Positions 35,501-50,500 of a DNA stretch of 64,000 nucleotides are shown piece after piece. The DNA is from Phylloscopus collybita. Taxonomy: Eukaryota; Chordata; Aves; Passeriformes; Phylloscopidae. The notes beneath the pieces were generated by a model. It did not search any database. It was given only the letters and a program-made list of their open reading frames with translations, and was not told where the DNA came from. How positions within the stretch are numbered: the stretch's first letter is position 1; each line of letters begins with the position of its first letter. The translations under genes and the position numbers were made by a program. The stretch is from the NCBI GenBank assembly GCA_027886175.1, contig JAJNNQ010000024.1, positions 1,100,001-1,164,000 of the forward strand, given 5' to 3'.

Positions 35501-38500
35501 TTGCTTTGATTACATGTTATGATCCTTGTAAGAATTTGGGTAACAAGGGCACTAGATCAGGACCTACAACTGCAATAGGGTGTATTTCATCAGGATAACA
35601 CATCACAAAATCTGAGTAGTCCAAACATAGCATCTGCAGTTTATTACTGGCCTGAGCTACAGCATTTGCTCAGTGCTGGGAGCACGTGGGCCAATCCCAA
35701 AGGATTTAAAGGCTGTCATTTCCTGCAGCAGGCACATGTCAAATGAGCCTACAAATACCTGCTCTGCAGAGCATTTCAAATTCCCTGAGCACACACTCAC
35801 CGAGCCAGCACAGCCTGGACTGTCCTGTCCCATGATCAACAAGGTGTCACAGCAGAGAGTGAGGTCACGAGCACAACAACAAATCTCAACAACCTGAGGG
35901 TGGGCTTTAGAAAAAAGCACAAAAAATCCAGACCCAAAGTCCAAGAGGCCTCACTCCTCTGAAGCACAACCATGTCCTGGTTGGAAGGGATGAAGGAATT
36001 ACAGTGGAAGCACAAAGGAAATCAGTGGAATTGAGGCAGGACTTATGAAAGGGTATGAAATGTTACCAATAATCCCTTCAGAATTACTTTGTAATGTGTC
36101 TTCCACAGAAAAACTGAACCCAGAGAGAAAAGTAGCATTTTTTGAAGTTACCAAAGTTATTAAAGAGCTCCTGTGTTCTGTAGGGATTACAGAAGTGTTC
36201 CCAATCCAGAAGTTTGGATCTCTTCCCAGCAATCTCCATCCCTTGAGTCCAGCCTGCTGCAGGAGCTCTCCCATCCTGCCCAAGTACCCAGAGGACTCCT
36301 CCTCATCCTTCCCAGGACACTCCCTGGCCTCCCACATGCAGAGCTACACTCAATGCAAGAGTGACTCAAAGTGCTTCTAAGAAGAGTGTAATTTGTGCTA
36401 ACTTACTGAAAGGTTTCAAAAAGCCAGGACAACTGATAGTAACCTTTTATCTTCAATCACATAAAATATTATTATCTGTTTCTTCTGCTTCTCCTGTCTC
36501 TTTTATCAGACTGAACAGTGCCCTGCAACTCCAGAATGTTCAGGATGGGTTTTAGATAACTCTTGAATTATAAATAACTTCTTGAAATCAGACACTCCCC
36601 AACATCAAATGTTACTGCCTAGGCAAACACACAGATCTCAGCCTTTACTCCAGGACTGCTCTGTAAGCTCTAAACCCTCCCCTCACTAACAGAAGTCACT
36701 CTGACCACATGGAGAACTTTATCTGCCTCAACCACTCAGTGAACCAGTTAATGGAAGCAAAGGCAAGTTATTGATTTCTAGGTTTCTCAATTTCAGCTTC
36801 CTTGGATTTTTAAGAATAAAAAGCAGCTGCTGTCCAAGAACTGATCTGGGTGTCTTAACTTTTCAGTCTTCATTTTATGAAACCTTTCTGTTATGTGTAC
36901 AGAGATACAGCAAAGTGCAGAGGAGCCTCACACATTCCCAAGGCCTGGAATATGAAGTGCAGGTTATGCTGTCCAAGACAGTGAAACTCCAAAATTCTGT
37001 GCTACCTTTACAGAAAGGGTCAGTCAGCAGGAAGGTGGAAATTTCTGAAATTCCTAACAAAATTCCCTGGCTCCATGGTCTCACCACACAGTTTCTTAAG
37101 CTTTTCTCTGTTTTGAAAGGGTCTTCTGTCAAGTTTTCAATATGAAGGATCCATACATCATTAGTCATGGATGGAAAATTTAGCCCTCACATCCAATAGA
37201 GCAGTGAGCTCTCAGGGAGACAAATCTCTGATTTTCTTCAGTCATCACTGAAAATTCTGGGCAGAAACCCACTAACACAAAATTGCCTTTTTCATTCATT
37301 TCTTAGGCTCTCATGTAGAGGCCTAAAATCCCATAAATGTGGTAATCTCACTAAAATTTGTAGCTAACAAGTCTCTTGGGTAAATTCTTGACACTGGCAC
37401 ATCTAAGGCCATCATAAAATAAGCATTTAGCAGAGCTCTGTAACAGTTCACATCCCCCTTCAAAATCTGACCAAGTTTGTATCATATTAGGAAAAGTAAT
37501 TTATGCAACATACTCCCATTACCTTGGGTTTATTACTCAAAAAAACATTTGTTAATATTTAAATAATATCTTCTTACAAAGGTTTCAAAACCTGTCCTAC
37601 TGCAGGGCTGCATGAAAGCTTTTGCTTTTCTGTTCTATTAAAACAATTTATTCCACACATAATAAGAATGTACCCCATCCTCAGAGATTTCAAAAATACA
37701 CTCAAAATAGTTTCTCTGCACATTATGTATGTAATTGTTGAGTCTAAAATCTGGGGTTTGTGTCCTCCATATGTGTTGCTGTAAGTTCATTTTCTACACT
37801 GTATAAACCTTCCCTTGTTAAAAGTGGGCAGCATTTGAATTTGTAACTTACACATCATGGCTTTGATTCTTCAGAAAACACATCTCCAGCAGTAAAAAAC
37901 ATTGAATGGTTTTTTTGTTTTTGTTTTTGGTTTTTTTTGTTGAGAAGAAAATTAAGCCTCTAAAATTGATTTCCAAGCCCACAGGAGGACAGAAGTTACA
38001 AAAATATGCTTCCCTTTCCCCTGGACTCTAAGTCAGTAGCCAAATCAAAATGGTCTTATTTTAAAAGTAGGGAACAACGAAGTGCAGAACTTACCCAAGA
38101 GGGAACTTACCAAGGAGTGGAACAGCCTGTGTGACAGGAGCAGGGACATTGGTAGGTGCTACAGGAGGTGGGACAGTGCCATAGATTTTGGAAGTGTCAG
38201 TACTTTCAGCATTCCCTCTGCCTCCAGAAACTACTGTTGGGATGGGATTTCCTACAGAAGACTCCTTCGTAGTGTCCTCATTCCCACCAGTTGCTGTAGC
38301 TGAGGAAGAAGGCAAGGACAAGTGGAACACCAGGCAGCACCTCCTGCAGGCCCCCTGCCCTCCCCAGGGCCCAGCACTTACAGTTTGGGATGTTCACTGC
38401 CGGAGTGTGCGGGACAGAGACCGGGGGCGTTATGGGAGGCGGTGGCCCGGGAGGAAGGAACCCTACAAAAAGCACAGGAGAGCCCTGAGTGCCCCCCTGG

Positions 38501-41500
38501 CACAACCCCCCGTGCAGCCAGCACAGCTCTGGGCCCAGCAGGGCCCGGGCTGGCACACCCCACAAACCTGGAGGTAAATGCAGCGGGTTGAAGCCGGGCC
38601 GGAGGAACGGAGGCGGCGGCGGCGGCGGCACCCCGGGGGCAAATCCAGGAGGGGGGATTCCTAAAGGTGCTGTGAAAGCAGGGGGCTGGAGTGCACCAAC
38701 CACGGGAGGCCCTGATGGATGGGGGGGAACCTAGGAAGAAGGGAGGGGAAAGGTGGGTTACCCCAAGAGTGCCCCAATGATTCTCTGTCCTGCAGGGGGA
38801 TCTCTGTCCAGATCCATCTCAGCGACCTCAAAGCCCTCTGCAACAAGGAAGGACCTGCACCAAAGATCCAGGAGCACTCCAGGAACTCCCATCACTGAAA
38901 ATACCAACACCAGTCCTGTCTGCCTTTGTAATTAGAGAAAAACTTTCCTCTGTGCTAAATGGGTACTAATGCATGTCGGTAACTCACCTCCACATACCCC
39001 TCACACAGTGCCGGGGATTCATTTCCACCCAGCAGGATGGATTTCCAGACAGGATCCACTGGAATGCTCACAACTTCAGAGCAATTAAAAATCTCTGCTT
39101 GTCTCTTTCTCACTACCTGAGTTTGCACAATAGAGTAACTGGTGTTTCCTTTTTCTTTATTTCTGATTTATAGCAAGCTTTGAATTTAAGTTAGCTGATT
39201 TAAGGGATTCTACTATTTTAACACTGACATAAAAGTAGGTGAGGAGTATCTGCCAATAAGAAAAGCTTTTAGAGGAACATTAATTAATAAAACAAATAAC
39301 AAAAAAAAGCCAACCACAAAGCCTGAAGATGCAGTTCAGCCCTTCTGTAATCAAGACTCTACTGCAATAATTTCTCTGTGACTGAGAGTTACCATTCATG
39401 GCATTCTCTCTCTCCCTGAATTATTATTTAAAGGGAATTTTTGTTTATTTCTGTGGAACAACTCTCACCTGTGGAGGAGGTACTGTTATTGGTGCAGGCA
39501 TGGGAACAGGAATTGGGACAGGTAAAGCTTTGGGAATAGGTGACACTGGTTCATTGTGTGCAGCCTCTGCACCTCCATTCTGAGCCACTTCGTTTTCAGA
39601 CTTCTTGGGAATTCCCTTCCACTCTGTCCAAAACAGAATCCCAAGAGCCACGGATCAGACAAGCAGTGCCAGGTGAAACAACCTTAGTCATGTTTACAGA
39701 AAAGATCTAATTGAAAATACTCAGATAATAAGCAGCACAGAGCTAAGGAGCACTTACACTATTTCTGACAATAAAAATTCCAAATTCACTTATACACAGC
39801 AAACACTGAAACAGCAAATAAACTTGTTCCTTTCAGTGATCATTTAACAATCCTTTGCACTGGCAGTGTTTGTACATGCCCAGGATTCTGTTACATTATC
39901 TGTGACAAAAACTGTAAGGCTTTTTGGGACAAGCTTTCAACAGGTTCACTCTATTGCTCTCAGCAAGAAGGCAGCAGCTTTGTCACTAATTCAAGAACTC
40001 ATATTTCTAAAAAAACCAACACCTTCAAGCCTAAAACAAGGAAAAGGAGAATACAACTATGCACAATTGCAGCAAAATGGGAGAAATGTAAAATATAGCT
40101 TTAAGCCTAATTTATGGAAGAAATAGCTCCTGTTGTCTGTCAGAACTTCCTAGGAAAAGCCAGCTAAGCATAAAGAGGGATCAGTGAGGGGGCACTTTGG
40201 GAAAGAGAAAAGCACTGAGAAGACTGGAACACACTGACATTATGTTCCTGATTCATTACATTTTTGTTTAAAACACGTGACTGATTTTTGTGTGTTCAGC
40301 ATGAACAGATGCTACATTTAGAACACATATACAATAATCACCAGCTAACTGGGCAAACTGGACAGAATGGCCAGACCCTGAAATAAAGGTTCAATAACTA
40401 AACAGGCAGTAACACTGTACCTGGACTAAGGGTCTCGTTGTCCAGCATTCCTCCTTCACAGAAACTTTCAAGATCTTCAGGTTTGACTTTGTCCCATGGT
40501 ATGTAAGTCACACCCAGTTCTACATCCCAATACTGCTTGTAGTCTGGCTTTATTCCTTTATTCAGAGCCCAGGCAATCTTGGGGGAGGGAATACAAGTGG
40601 TCAGCATTTAAATGGATTTAATATTTCACAATGTCTCACAAAACAGCACTTGAGGGTGAAAATTAGAAAGTGTAAATGAAACAAAACTCTGAAGTAAGTT
40701 TTTTTAAAAGCAGACTTAGTTCCTATTCCTTGGCTTGGCTCTTGCACAGTGTCTGTAAAAATGTATAAAGCCAGCTTCTTCTGATGATCCCCAGCCACTA
40801 AGTTTAATTCCATTTCCCTTTGAAGGACAGTGTCACACTAGTTTGACGTTCTACAGAAGGAAGAACTTCACTAATGAATTATTAGTACTCTTTGTAGGAT
40901 TATCATAGGTAATTAAACCCTGTTAGGAGACAACTGGCAACAAGAAACACACAGCACCAGTCCCCTGTAATGAGCAAAAGGACACCATTTCTGTTGATTA
41001 AACAGATAATTATTGGCAATCTTTCAAGGAAACTGATACAAGATTCCATTAATCCCACTATGGACCGGGAACAATAATCCTCAGAAATCAATTCACTCGT
41101 GTATTTTTTCAGAATTTTACAGAGCATCATCTCCAGAACACACAGAAGTCTGAAATACCCCAAAGCCCAGCAGAGTGAGACAGGATGACAGTAATTACAG
41201 CAGCTGTGGAAAGCCTGACATTTTCCAAGCAGTACCTTGATGGATTTCTGGTTGACTTTGAAGTTGCCTCGGCTCAGTTTCTGGAGGGCTCTGTTGGCAT
41301 CTTGTCTGTGCACCATGACAATGTAGGCACATCCTCTGGGCGGTATCATCTGCGTGGGGTTTAAGGGAAAAAGTTCACTTTGCAGGTAACAAACAGTGAA
41401 CAACACACAAATGCTCAGTTACAGCAAGCTGGGACATCGTTTGTAATGAATTTGAGGAAAAAACTCCTATGCTCTTTTACAAAATTTGGGAATAGGAAGA

Positions 41501-44500
41501 AAATTCAGTCACCTATTTTTGTTTGTTTGAACGAATGAAAATTTTGAAGTTACTAGAACAGCTATAATTTCTATATAAAATATCCTTAAATACAGCAAAA
41601 TAAAACAATAGTTCTCCATGTTTCTGGCTAAAATGACAGCAGAGCAACAAGAAACACCAGCTCAGAGTCCACACTCCTATAATCAAATAGAATGGAGCAG
41701 TCAAGGAACTCAGAATTACATGGGATGTAATTCTGCAGCCAACACCCTGCAGAGAAAGCAGGATTTTTATGAAAATGGGGTAATCTTCTGTGTTACCCCA
41801 CGAGCATTTTTACACTGCAGGAAACCAAAGCAGCTCCCTTCTTGTCTGTGTACAAGTCAACCACATGAACTGAGTGCACACACTGAAAACACAACATATA
41901 GGAAATGAAAGGCCAGCTCCTTGGAATGGATCAGAAATAACTCTGCCTCAGAGCAGCCTGGAGAGATGTTCTGCACCCTTCTACTCACATTGATCGACTC
42001 AATGGGGCCAAACTCCTCCAAGAGACTTCCCACATCCTGCTGAGTTGTCCTTTTGTCGAGCTGTCCTACCCAGAGCGTGGTACTGCAAACTACAACCAAG
42101 AGTTAGCACAGGTGGGCAGAGCCATTACTGACACAAGCTCCTTACAGGACACATGACCAACACACATCCCATGCTGAACAGCTACAGGGCTCTGCAGGCC
42201 TTTACACCCTTGGGACTCTCACTCACCAGGTCTTGGCTCTTAAAACACCTCAGGTTTTTGTCCCTCTTATATAAGAAAGAATGTTTTTATTTTACTTGAT
42301 GACCCCAGAGAAGATTCCACGCTCCCAAGGAATATTCAGAAGACAACTATTATGTTTGCTCTACAAACACTGGCAAAGCCAGGATTATATCAGAAATCCA
42401 AACATTAGCCTGTGTGTTTTTCAGGTCAAAGCTCCCCTTCAGGTTGGAGAGATATGCAAGACTGAATACTTAGAAAACTTGTAATAATTTACAACTAACT
42501 CAAATTCTCCTTGTTCAGTCTGCTTTATCTTATATGTCTCATAGGAAGGAAAAGAAAAACATGGGGTTTCAACTCTTCCTTTTCTCATTTTACAGCCAGA
42601 GTATTTCTAACTTGGAGATACTCCAGAACTACTAAACCGTCTGCTGTGAGCAAAGAAGCACAGGGAAGTGAAGCTCCTACCAGGAATCACGAGGCAATTA
42701 ATTTTCATTCTGTCTGGATGGCAACCACATGAAGCAGCATTAAACCCAAGGGTCACAAAAGCCTGGACACCACCCCCCAGAACACGGCGCTGCCGGGAGG
42801 CGCAGCGCTGCCAAGGAGCCAGGAGGAGAAGGGACTCACCGCTGACGGTCTCTGCCTTGATCTGGGGCAGGCCCTTGGTGCGGCGCTCCCTGTCCCGCTC
42901 GCGCTCGCGCCGCTCCTGCGAGCGGGACTTGGGCGAGTGCCGGCGCCGCTCCCGGGAGCGCGAGCGGGAGCGCCGGTGCCGCGAGCGCCGCGAGCGCGAG
43001 CCCGACCGCGAGCGTCTCCTCTTGGGGGACCTGCGGGGAGCAGAGCCAGGCGCGCTCAGTGCTGCCCACCCCACGCCGACACACGGCCTCACTAAAGGCT
43101 GAAGTACCCACAGAGGTCCACCAGTAAGGGAATAAATACGTCACAGAACTCCCAGGATCACTAGGTTGGGAGAGACCTTCAAGACCATCCAGTCCAACCC
43201 ACACCCGAACACCTCAACTAAACCGTGGCACCAAGTGCCACATCCAGTCGTCTTTAAACACATCCAGGGATGGTGACTCTGCCACCTCCGGGCAGGTCAT
43301 TACAGTATTTTATCACTTTTTCCATGAAAAACTTTTTCCTAATATCAATCCAAGTCATTCACAGGCATTTAGAGCCACAATACATTACTGCATAGCTGAT
43401 TTGAACAGCTGATTACTTTCCGATCTCTTATCATATACTAATTTTGTCTTGAAGCTGACCATCAACACCATGTCCACTTCAACACAGGAAAAGCAATACC
43501 TGTGTCAACGAGGTGAACGTTTATTGCTTTTACAAAGACATGGCTAAAAAAAATTATAAATAAATCCTGCCACTGAAATAGTATTTTACACCATATTCAA
43601 GTTGTAAACCACTCAAGGTGTGGAAGACCTTGTCAGCCTTGAGAGAAATCATGTGGAACTTGGTGAACAAGATGACTTGCAACTGAACGGAGAGTGGAGG
43701 CAGATCAGCTCAGACAGCTGGGATGTCACACACAAAGTCACAGACCACAAATGTTTTTGTAAGAAAAGCGTTTTTAGAGCACGGGCCAAATTTAACTATC
43801 ACTTCTGCCTCCCTAAAATTTGCTCTGGACTGACACAGAGTTGCTCTCTCTGAATGAGAGAGAACTGCGTAGATACCATATTTTCCCTAGAAGGGAGATG
43901 ACTTTAGAGGTTCGTATATCTTAGAGATGCTAATCTGCTTTTCATTCCTGCACTAAAAGAACTTTCACTCATTTACCTTGACGCAGATCTAGATCTTGAT
44001 TTCCTACTGTCAGAAACATGCCGTTTTCCCTCCTGAATGGGTGGCTGTTCCACTTCCATATCCTAAAACGTGAAGTTGACAGGTGTTACGGGTGAGCAGC
44101 ACAAGCACTGTATTTCTTTTTATGCTCAGACTAAAGGAACAGCACTGAAAGGACACTGAATATTCAAATATGTGAAATTAAATAGTAATGTGACTCAAAA
44201 GCTTCACTCTGTGGTCACTAGTAGGGAGAGGATCCAGCAATGCATGTACTTAATACAGCCACTGAAAAGACACCATAGAAATAATTGACACAATTCCCAT
44301 TTTTAATTTGCAATTTGTATTGATTTTCTACATTTTACCCCATTTCAGCACCACCTGCATCTCCACAGAATATGATTTTATTCCTTAAGATCAGTCAGTG
44401 GATCCTGCCCCATTCATCAAAATCTCGGGCAAAGTGAGATCTGCTGCAACTTTTCTCCAAGATGTTATAAGAAACGACTTTAAGGCTGAAGTATGCTGGA

Positions 44501-47500
44501 GACAGGAAAGGGATAAATCCTGGAGTTCTCCAACTGTCTCCCAGCAGAGCCAGCCTCACAGCCAGCTGTGTCCTGGTCATCCTGACATTGCTGCTCCAGG
44601 ACAATCCACACACATCTGGGAGGGACACGTATGAGAGCATTTAAGTCAGTCTGTTCACTGCAAGGGCTGCTCACCTGCTGGTGGGGTTTCTGCAGGTGTG
44701 GTTCAGCCTGCACTGGGAAGGGAGACTGGAAAGTTGGCTGCACTGGTGCTGCTGGAGGCATCACTGGCTGAGCCATGGGTGGGAACTGGGGGGTAGGCAG
44801 GAGACCAAAGCCTGGCATCTGCCCATTCGGAGGAAGTGGCACCTTGGGAGAAGGGAAAAAACACAGAATTCCAGCTAGGAGAAGGAATTATATTTGCTTT
44901 CCCAGCAGGCTCAAGTAAAGTTCTATGTCTGCTCAAAAATCACAAACAGAAATATTTTGGGGGAAAGATGAAGTAGGCCAAGCATTTGGGTGTAGAAGTA
45001 ACCATCTTGTTCTTCAGAGCCTGACTAGGACAGACACCAAAAATACATTTCTTTGGGAAGATGCAGGGCCAAGCCACATTCACTCTTCACCAACAGGAAA
45101 ATCACTTCCTTCTGCATCGAAGAAAACAGCAAAGGATGGAAAACACAACAGGGGGACAAGGGAAAAGCCTGGGATTACCTGGTGCCGCATCGGATCCTGC
45201 TGCATTCCCATCATCCGCTGCTGAAAAGGATCCATATTTGGGAGCTGAGGAAATACTGGCTGTTGCATGCCTTCTCCTGGAAACCCACTAAAATTGGGAA
45301 TATTTTGGTGAGACAAGTCAGTAGATGCACAAATTTGTCTTTATTTTACAGATTTCTATGCACATTTACACATTCTTGCTGTTATTTTAGACAGAACAAT
45401 TATTGTTACTATGATCCCGTTTCCAACAAAAAAAAGAAAAGGAAGAAAGAGTGGCTTCCTGATCTTTCCTCCACTCTAAGAGCAGTCCTTTCACATTTAA
45501 AGAAATGCTACACAAAGGTTAGAGCCTCTCTTGCCCCTGCACTTATACAAGCTTGCTAAAGATCTCAGCCTACAGAAACATTTCAGGAAGGTTTTCCTCC
45601 TTGGGCTAATTCTCTTCCTCTGCAGCTCCTCTTTTGGGAACAAAAGAAGCAATGCTTTTCTCCTCAAGGAAAAGAAACTGGCTGTACTTTTGCTGCAAAA
45701 AACCACTTTGGTTTGGGAGGAAATAGGGCAGAGGAGAAGGGGGTGTGTATCACCCGAGGATTACAGTGATGCCCATCGCTTCCTGATTCAACACACAGAA
45801 TGGACAGTGCTCAGGGAATTCTGGAGGTCTGTGCAAGTAACAGGACCTGCTTGCAGGATGCAGCCTGTGCAAGAATCTCAGCAGGATTTCAAGGGGATAA
45901 AGGAACTTGATGATGATGGGAAATGGAACTTTGCAGTGTCTGAAGACACTGAGAATTCTGAAGAATTCTGAGAAGATTCTGGACAGATGGATATTCTACA
46001 GAGAGAATTACTGAGCTTGCATGTCCAGACTGGGAACACTGGAATGCCACCCTTGGGGACACCCTGCACAGTTGTGAGGCACTAAGGACAGAGGCCCTGA
46101 AGCACTACCAACAGAACATACATGTGCCCACAAGCCTCCAGCTGGGCAGACACAAGCAGTGCCTACGTCTGAATTACCTCATCTTTCTGTACTCCAGAGT
46201 TCCATCTGCATTCTAAGGCAAATCCTAGCCATTTCCCTCAAAGGCACTCACAGGAACTACTACTCATGGACATAAAGTGCTCGAGGTGAGAGACACAGTC
46301 AGAAAGCTGATGACAGAGTTAGTGGTTCTGATTTTGAGAGCAGGGTTTAGATGCAGATACAGAGAGTAAGACATGGGGCCACGTACTGAAGCAGGGAAAA
46401 AAGAAATATGGACTAACCCCGGCATTGAGCACCATCCAGCCTGTGCACTGAATGAGAGAGAGGTCCTGTGGAAAAAACTGGGATGTGGTCATGTCATTCC
46501 AGACTTCATCATAATGCACAGCAAAAGGGAAACGGGAGCCTGAGCTTGCTTGCGAGGGGATGGAATGTTTGCCAACATAAAACTGTAAAGCAAACTTTAA
46601 TTTCTTGAATACTTAAAAGTATCACAGTGTTTGGAATAGCAGCTTTTCCCCAGCCAGTAAAGCAATCCAACTGATCCAGTGATGCCCTGATACCCTCAGT
46701 TGTACTGTAAAAACATGGAACTCATCTTGCAACCAGAACTGAACTCTTCTCTACAGAACACAGTCCTCCACCAACAAGGCAACGTAGATTTACACCAGAT
46801 CACCAAAGTAAGGACACACAAAAATCACCCCACCAAAAACTGTTTTAAATTTGGACTGTAGCAGTTAAACAGTGAAGTAACTTGGAATTTTAATCTACTT
46901 TCTAAGCTAAAAATGTTCTAGGACAAAGCTTTCTTAGTTTTATTATGACACAGAACTTACAAAGCCGGCTGAGACACTGAAGGGGAAGGAGCTGAATCTT
47001 CCTTCTTTGAATCTTCCACTGCTTCTGGTTCATCATCATAGTCAAACCGATCTAGCAGCTTCTGAAAGAAATCACATTGGGACAACTCTTTTTTTCTGCA
47101 TCTTACCCAACTGGCAGCCAAAATATCCTTATTATCACATTCTTACAATGTATGTAAGCTCTGAAACTAAAGACAAGGCTAGAACTGGGGAAAAATAGAA
47201 ATCTGTATTCCAAAACCAGTTTTCTTCAGCTTCAGAAAATGCAAACCAAGACTTACTTTGTCAAATGATGTTTTCTGCTCAGGTGCTGTGAAAGCAGCTT
47301 TCTGCTCTGGGGGCTGTGCTGCCGTGGTTTTCAACTGAGCAGTAATAGCTTGAACCTGAGCCATCACAGTGTTGTCTATGACCGGTGACTGGGGCTTCTG
47401 AGGCTGTTGGAAGGTCTGCAGGATTTGCTGGAGCTACAGAAATGTAAGATGGTATTAAGTGTATGCTCTCATATAAACACCAAGTATTGAAAGACTTGTA

Positions 47501-50500
47501 GAATATAAATTTTGGTCAATGCAGACTGTGACAGGGGACAAACACACCAACAACCTGACTGAACTGTGGAGCATTTACAGCAAGACCAGGAGTTCCTTTT
47601 TAAATACTCTGGTGGCAAAATTCAGTAGATCCCAATATTGCAGTGCTCAGGCCCTTCAACACAGCCAACATTTAAGTGGACTGAACAATAAAATTCCTGA
47701 TTTTCTTTGAGACATTCCACCTGTTCTGGAAACCCTGTTATTGCATCAATTCGTAACTAATTATTCAGGAACATAAAACCGGGTATCACCAAATATCACA
47801 ATCATTGGATGGAAGCATTTAAATACTCTGATTCCTGCAAGCTTTCCACTGAAGACCTTTGGGAAGCTCTTCCGCTTCAAACCCAGGCTATCAATTCCAC
47901 CACTTCCCCCCTCACTTCATGCAGAAGCTGAGGGGAAGAAGTGAGCAGGTTACCTGTTGTCCTTGTGTTGTCTGGAACAACTGGGCTACAGCTGCAAAGG
48001 CATCGGAGCTGGGCAGCTGCGGCACGCTGGGCACCGAGTTCGCAGTCACTTGCGGGGGCTCCGAGGGAACCTTGGCCGGAGGGGGCGGCGAACCTGAGGG
48101 TTTGCAGCATCACAGGAAGGGCTGCGTCACTCCACAACATTCCTCTTGCTCCCTCACAGCCAGTGTCTGCTGCCCACAACCCCCTGTTCAACCCCAAAGG
48201 GCCCATTTACGCCACCCCGGCTGCGTATTCTGCTCACTCTGCCATGAACCGCTCTGCTCACTGCTCACAGCTGCACTTGGGATGCACCAAGAGAGAGAAG
48301 CTGGTCCCACACAGAATTTTAAGTCCCAGCTCCGTGTTTGTTGCTGTGCAGGTTTAGAAAAGCTCTCACTCAAACAGCATTAGGCAATGAGTCTCAATAC
48401 CCTGAATGTGGTGGTTCTGCTTCCACAGACCTGGGCTCATCCTTTTGGATGAATGACCCAAATCGACCATCTCATGGCTCACTGGAAGAGCAGCTGACTT
48501 TCTCTCAGTATTTTCCAGCAGTAACTGAACTTTTGCAGAGAAGTCTGGCAATAATTAAAGGTTTTTAAGGATTACTTCCCAGGCAGTTTTCTTTGATAAA
48601 GTTTGTTCACATGTTCCTTCTGCACATGTACAAGTCACACCTGCAGCTGATGGATAAATCCTCCCACCAGGAAAATGATATTTACTCATTTTTCAGGAAA
48701 AGACTCCCATTTCCACTAATCTTTGCTGAAACTGACATCACAATTTAAGACATGCCATTAGTGCTCCCATTCTCTTTGCCTTCCATTACAACACCTTTTT
48801 AGTAAACATCTTGCCAGTACCAAGTAAATTAGCAGTAATCCCATCAATTCCTACACACTGTGAGTAACTATTCTTCAGCTGTTTTAATGGACGTAATAAA
48901 GCTGTACAAGGAGTGAGTTAAAAAAAACCTTCACAGACAGATATATTTAGTTTGAAACACTAAGCAAACATGTTTGCCTTGCAATAGCAACTCCATTCCT
49001 CTGTTTGCACTTCAAATAACTCCAGTGTTGACAGGCAGCAGGCACAGGCAAATGTGTTGAATAATACTTTCCCAGAAGTGAAATGCAACATCAAAATAAA
49101 GCAAAAAGGTATGTGTTGTTTTTAAATATAAAGTAACTCCCTAATTATTTCCTGTACACATTCAGAAGGATATCTGCTTGCTCAAGGGAGAAAATTTGCA
49201 TTTCTCTCTGGCTTTATGGGCGAAACTGACTCTACTCCACATAATGCATTAATATATCTATTATTATTCATTAGCATATTTATTGCAGTGCCAAATAACC
49301 CCCTCTGGTGCATCTGAATAACCTCACTGAGAATCTTTGCAGAAGGCAGCCAACCTGTTCACCACTAATGAGGACAAATAAGAGCTAGACAGGCAGTGTC
49401 CCTCACCTGCCCCAAAATTCAATTGTGCAGCCACCACTCCGTCCCCAGGCTCAGATGCCAAGGCATTCCCTGGCCCTGCCAGGTTTGTAAAACCTTTAAT
49501 GGGATACACTTCCCTGCACACAGCTGGAGATGGTTTCACTGTTTTGCTGTCTCTCACCACACCTCACTCCCCCCGTTCCATTTTCCCAGTCCTACTCCAT
49601 GAGCACGGCAAACAAGGAGGCTCCCAAAGCTCCGTGTGGAACACGGACACAGAGCCAAAAAGCAGCTCTGAAGAGAAAGAAGGGATTGTGGAATGCATAT
49701 TCCCTGTAACCTCACTCCCAGCTTTGCTGGGGCACTAAATAGGTCAGTGCAGGCACTGTGGGCAGGCTGGCACTGCTGTGCTCTGCAGGTCGGTGCTTCC
49801 CAGCCAGCAGCCCGTGCAAAATCCCAGGCACAAATGTTCTCTTTGAGAATCTGGATGAGAAACACCAGTCCAAGACTTTCAGGGCTGCACACTGAGACAC
49901 TGACAGCTGCTCCTTTTGGCTGCTAAGCTGACTCCAAGGAAGATGAAGCTCTTTAACATCTAAGGTCTCACTTACTTACCTGGATTGGGTCATTAAAAAA
50001 ATGACATCAGAATTATAAAACTGAGAAATCGCATAAAAATATTTCAAAGCAAAAGAAAACACAGTATGTGTTTAAGAGGGCACACTGAAGCCACCTCTAA
50101 GTGTGCACATATATATGTACACGTGCATCTATACATGATAAACGTTTAACATATTTCCCAAGTCAGTATTCACATGCTGATCATTTCTGAAGTACAGTAT
50201 CAGCACCTGCTTAAAATGAGTTTGGCTGCTCATTATGACAAAGCTGACTTTACTGCTACCTGATTGCTGGAACTAAGAGCAGGCACTTTGTGCTGAAGGC
50301 AAACAAGCTGTTGCCATTTGCCCTTTGAAAGCACAAGTTAAAATGTCATTCCTACCTTCATTGTTGGTAGCATTCTCTGCCATGGGTGCAGTGGCACTGG
50401 TTCCTGCTGCCATATCCAAGAGAGGCTGAATTATTTCAATTTTAAATACTCCATTTTTCTGCCAGAGGTTCAGGACACGAACTATTTTACTCTGTTGAAA

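Larger units (their letters stand above)
38300..47953 (-). other. SCAF4 introns 6-18
   Basis: Intron positions: 47434-47953, 47062-47256, 45288-46960, 44843-45178, 44063-44674, 43031-43976, 42090-42839, 41350-41988, 40578-41235, 39624-40420, 38731-39468, 38463-38567, 38300-38381. The only clear repeat is the CR1 fragment at about 43140-43355 in intron 11. Otherwise I see nothing but unique AT-rich intron sequence. Confidence 0.85.
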
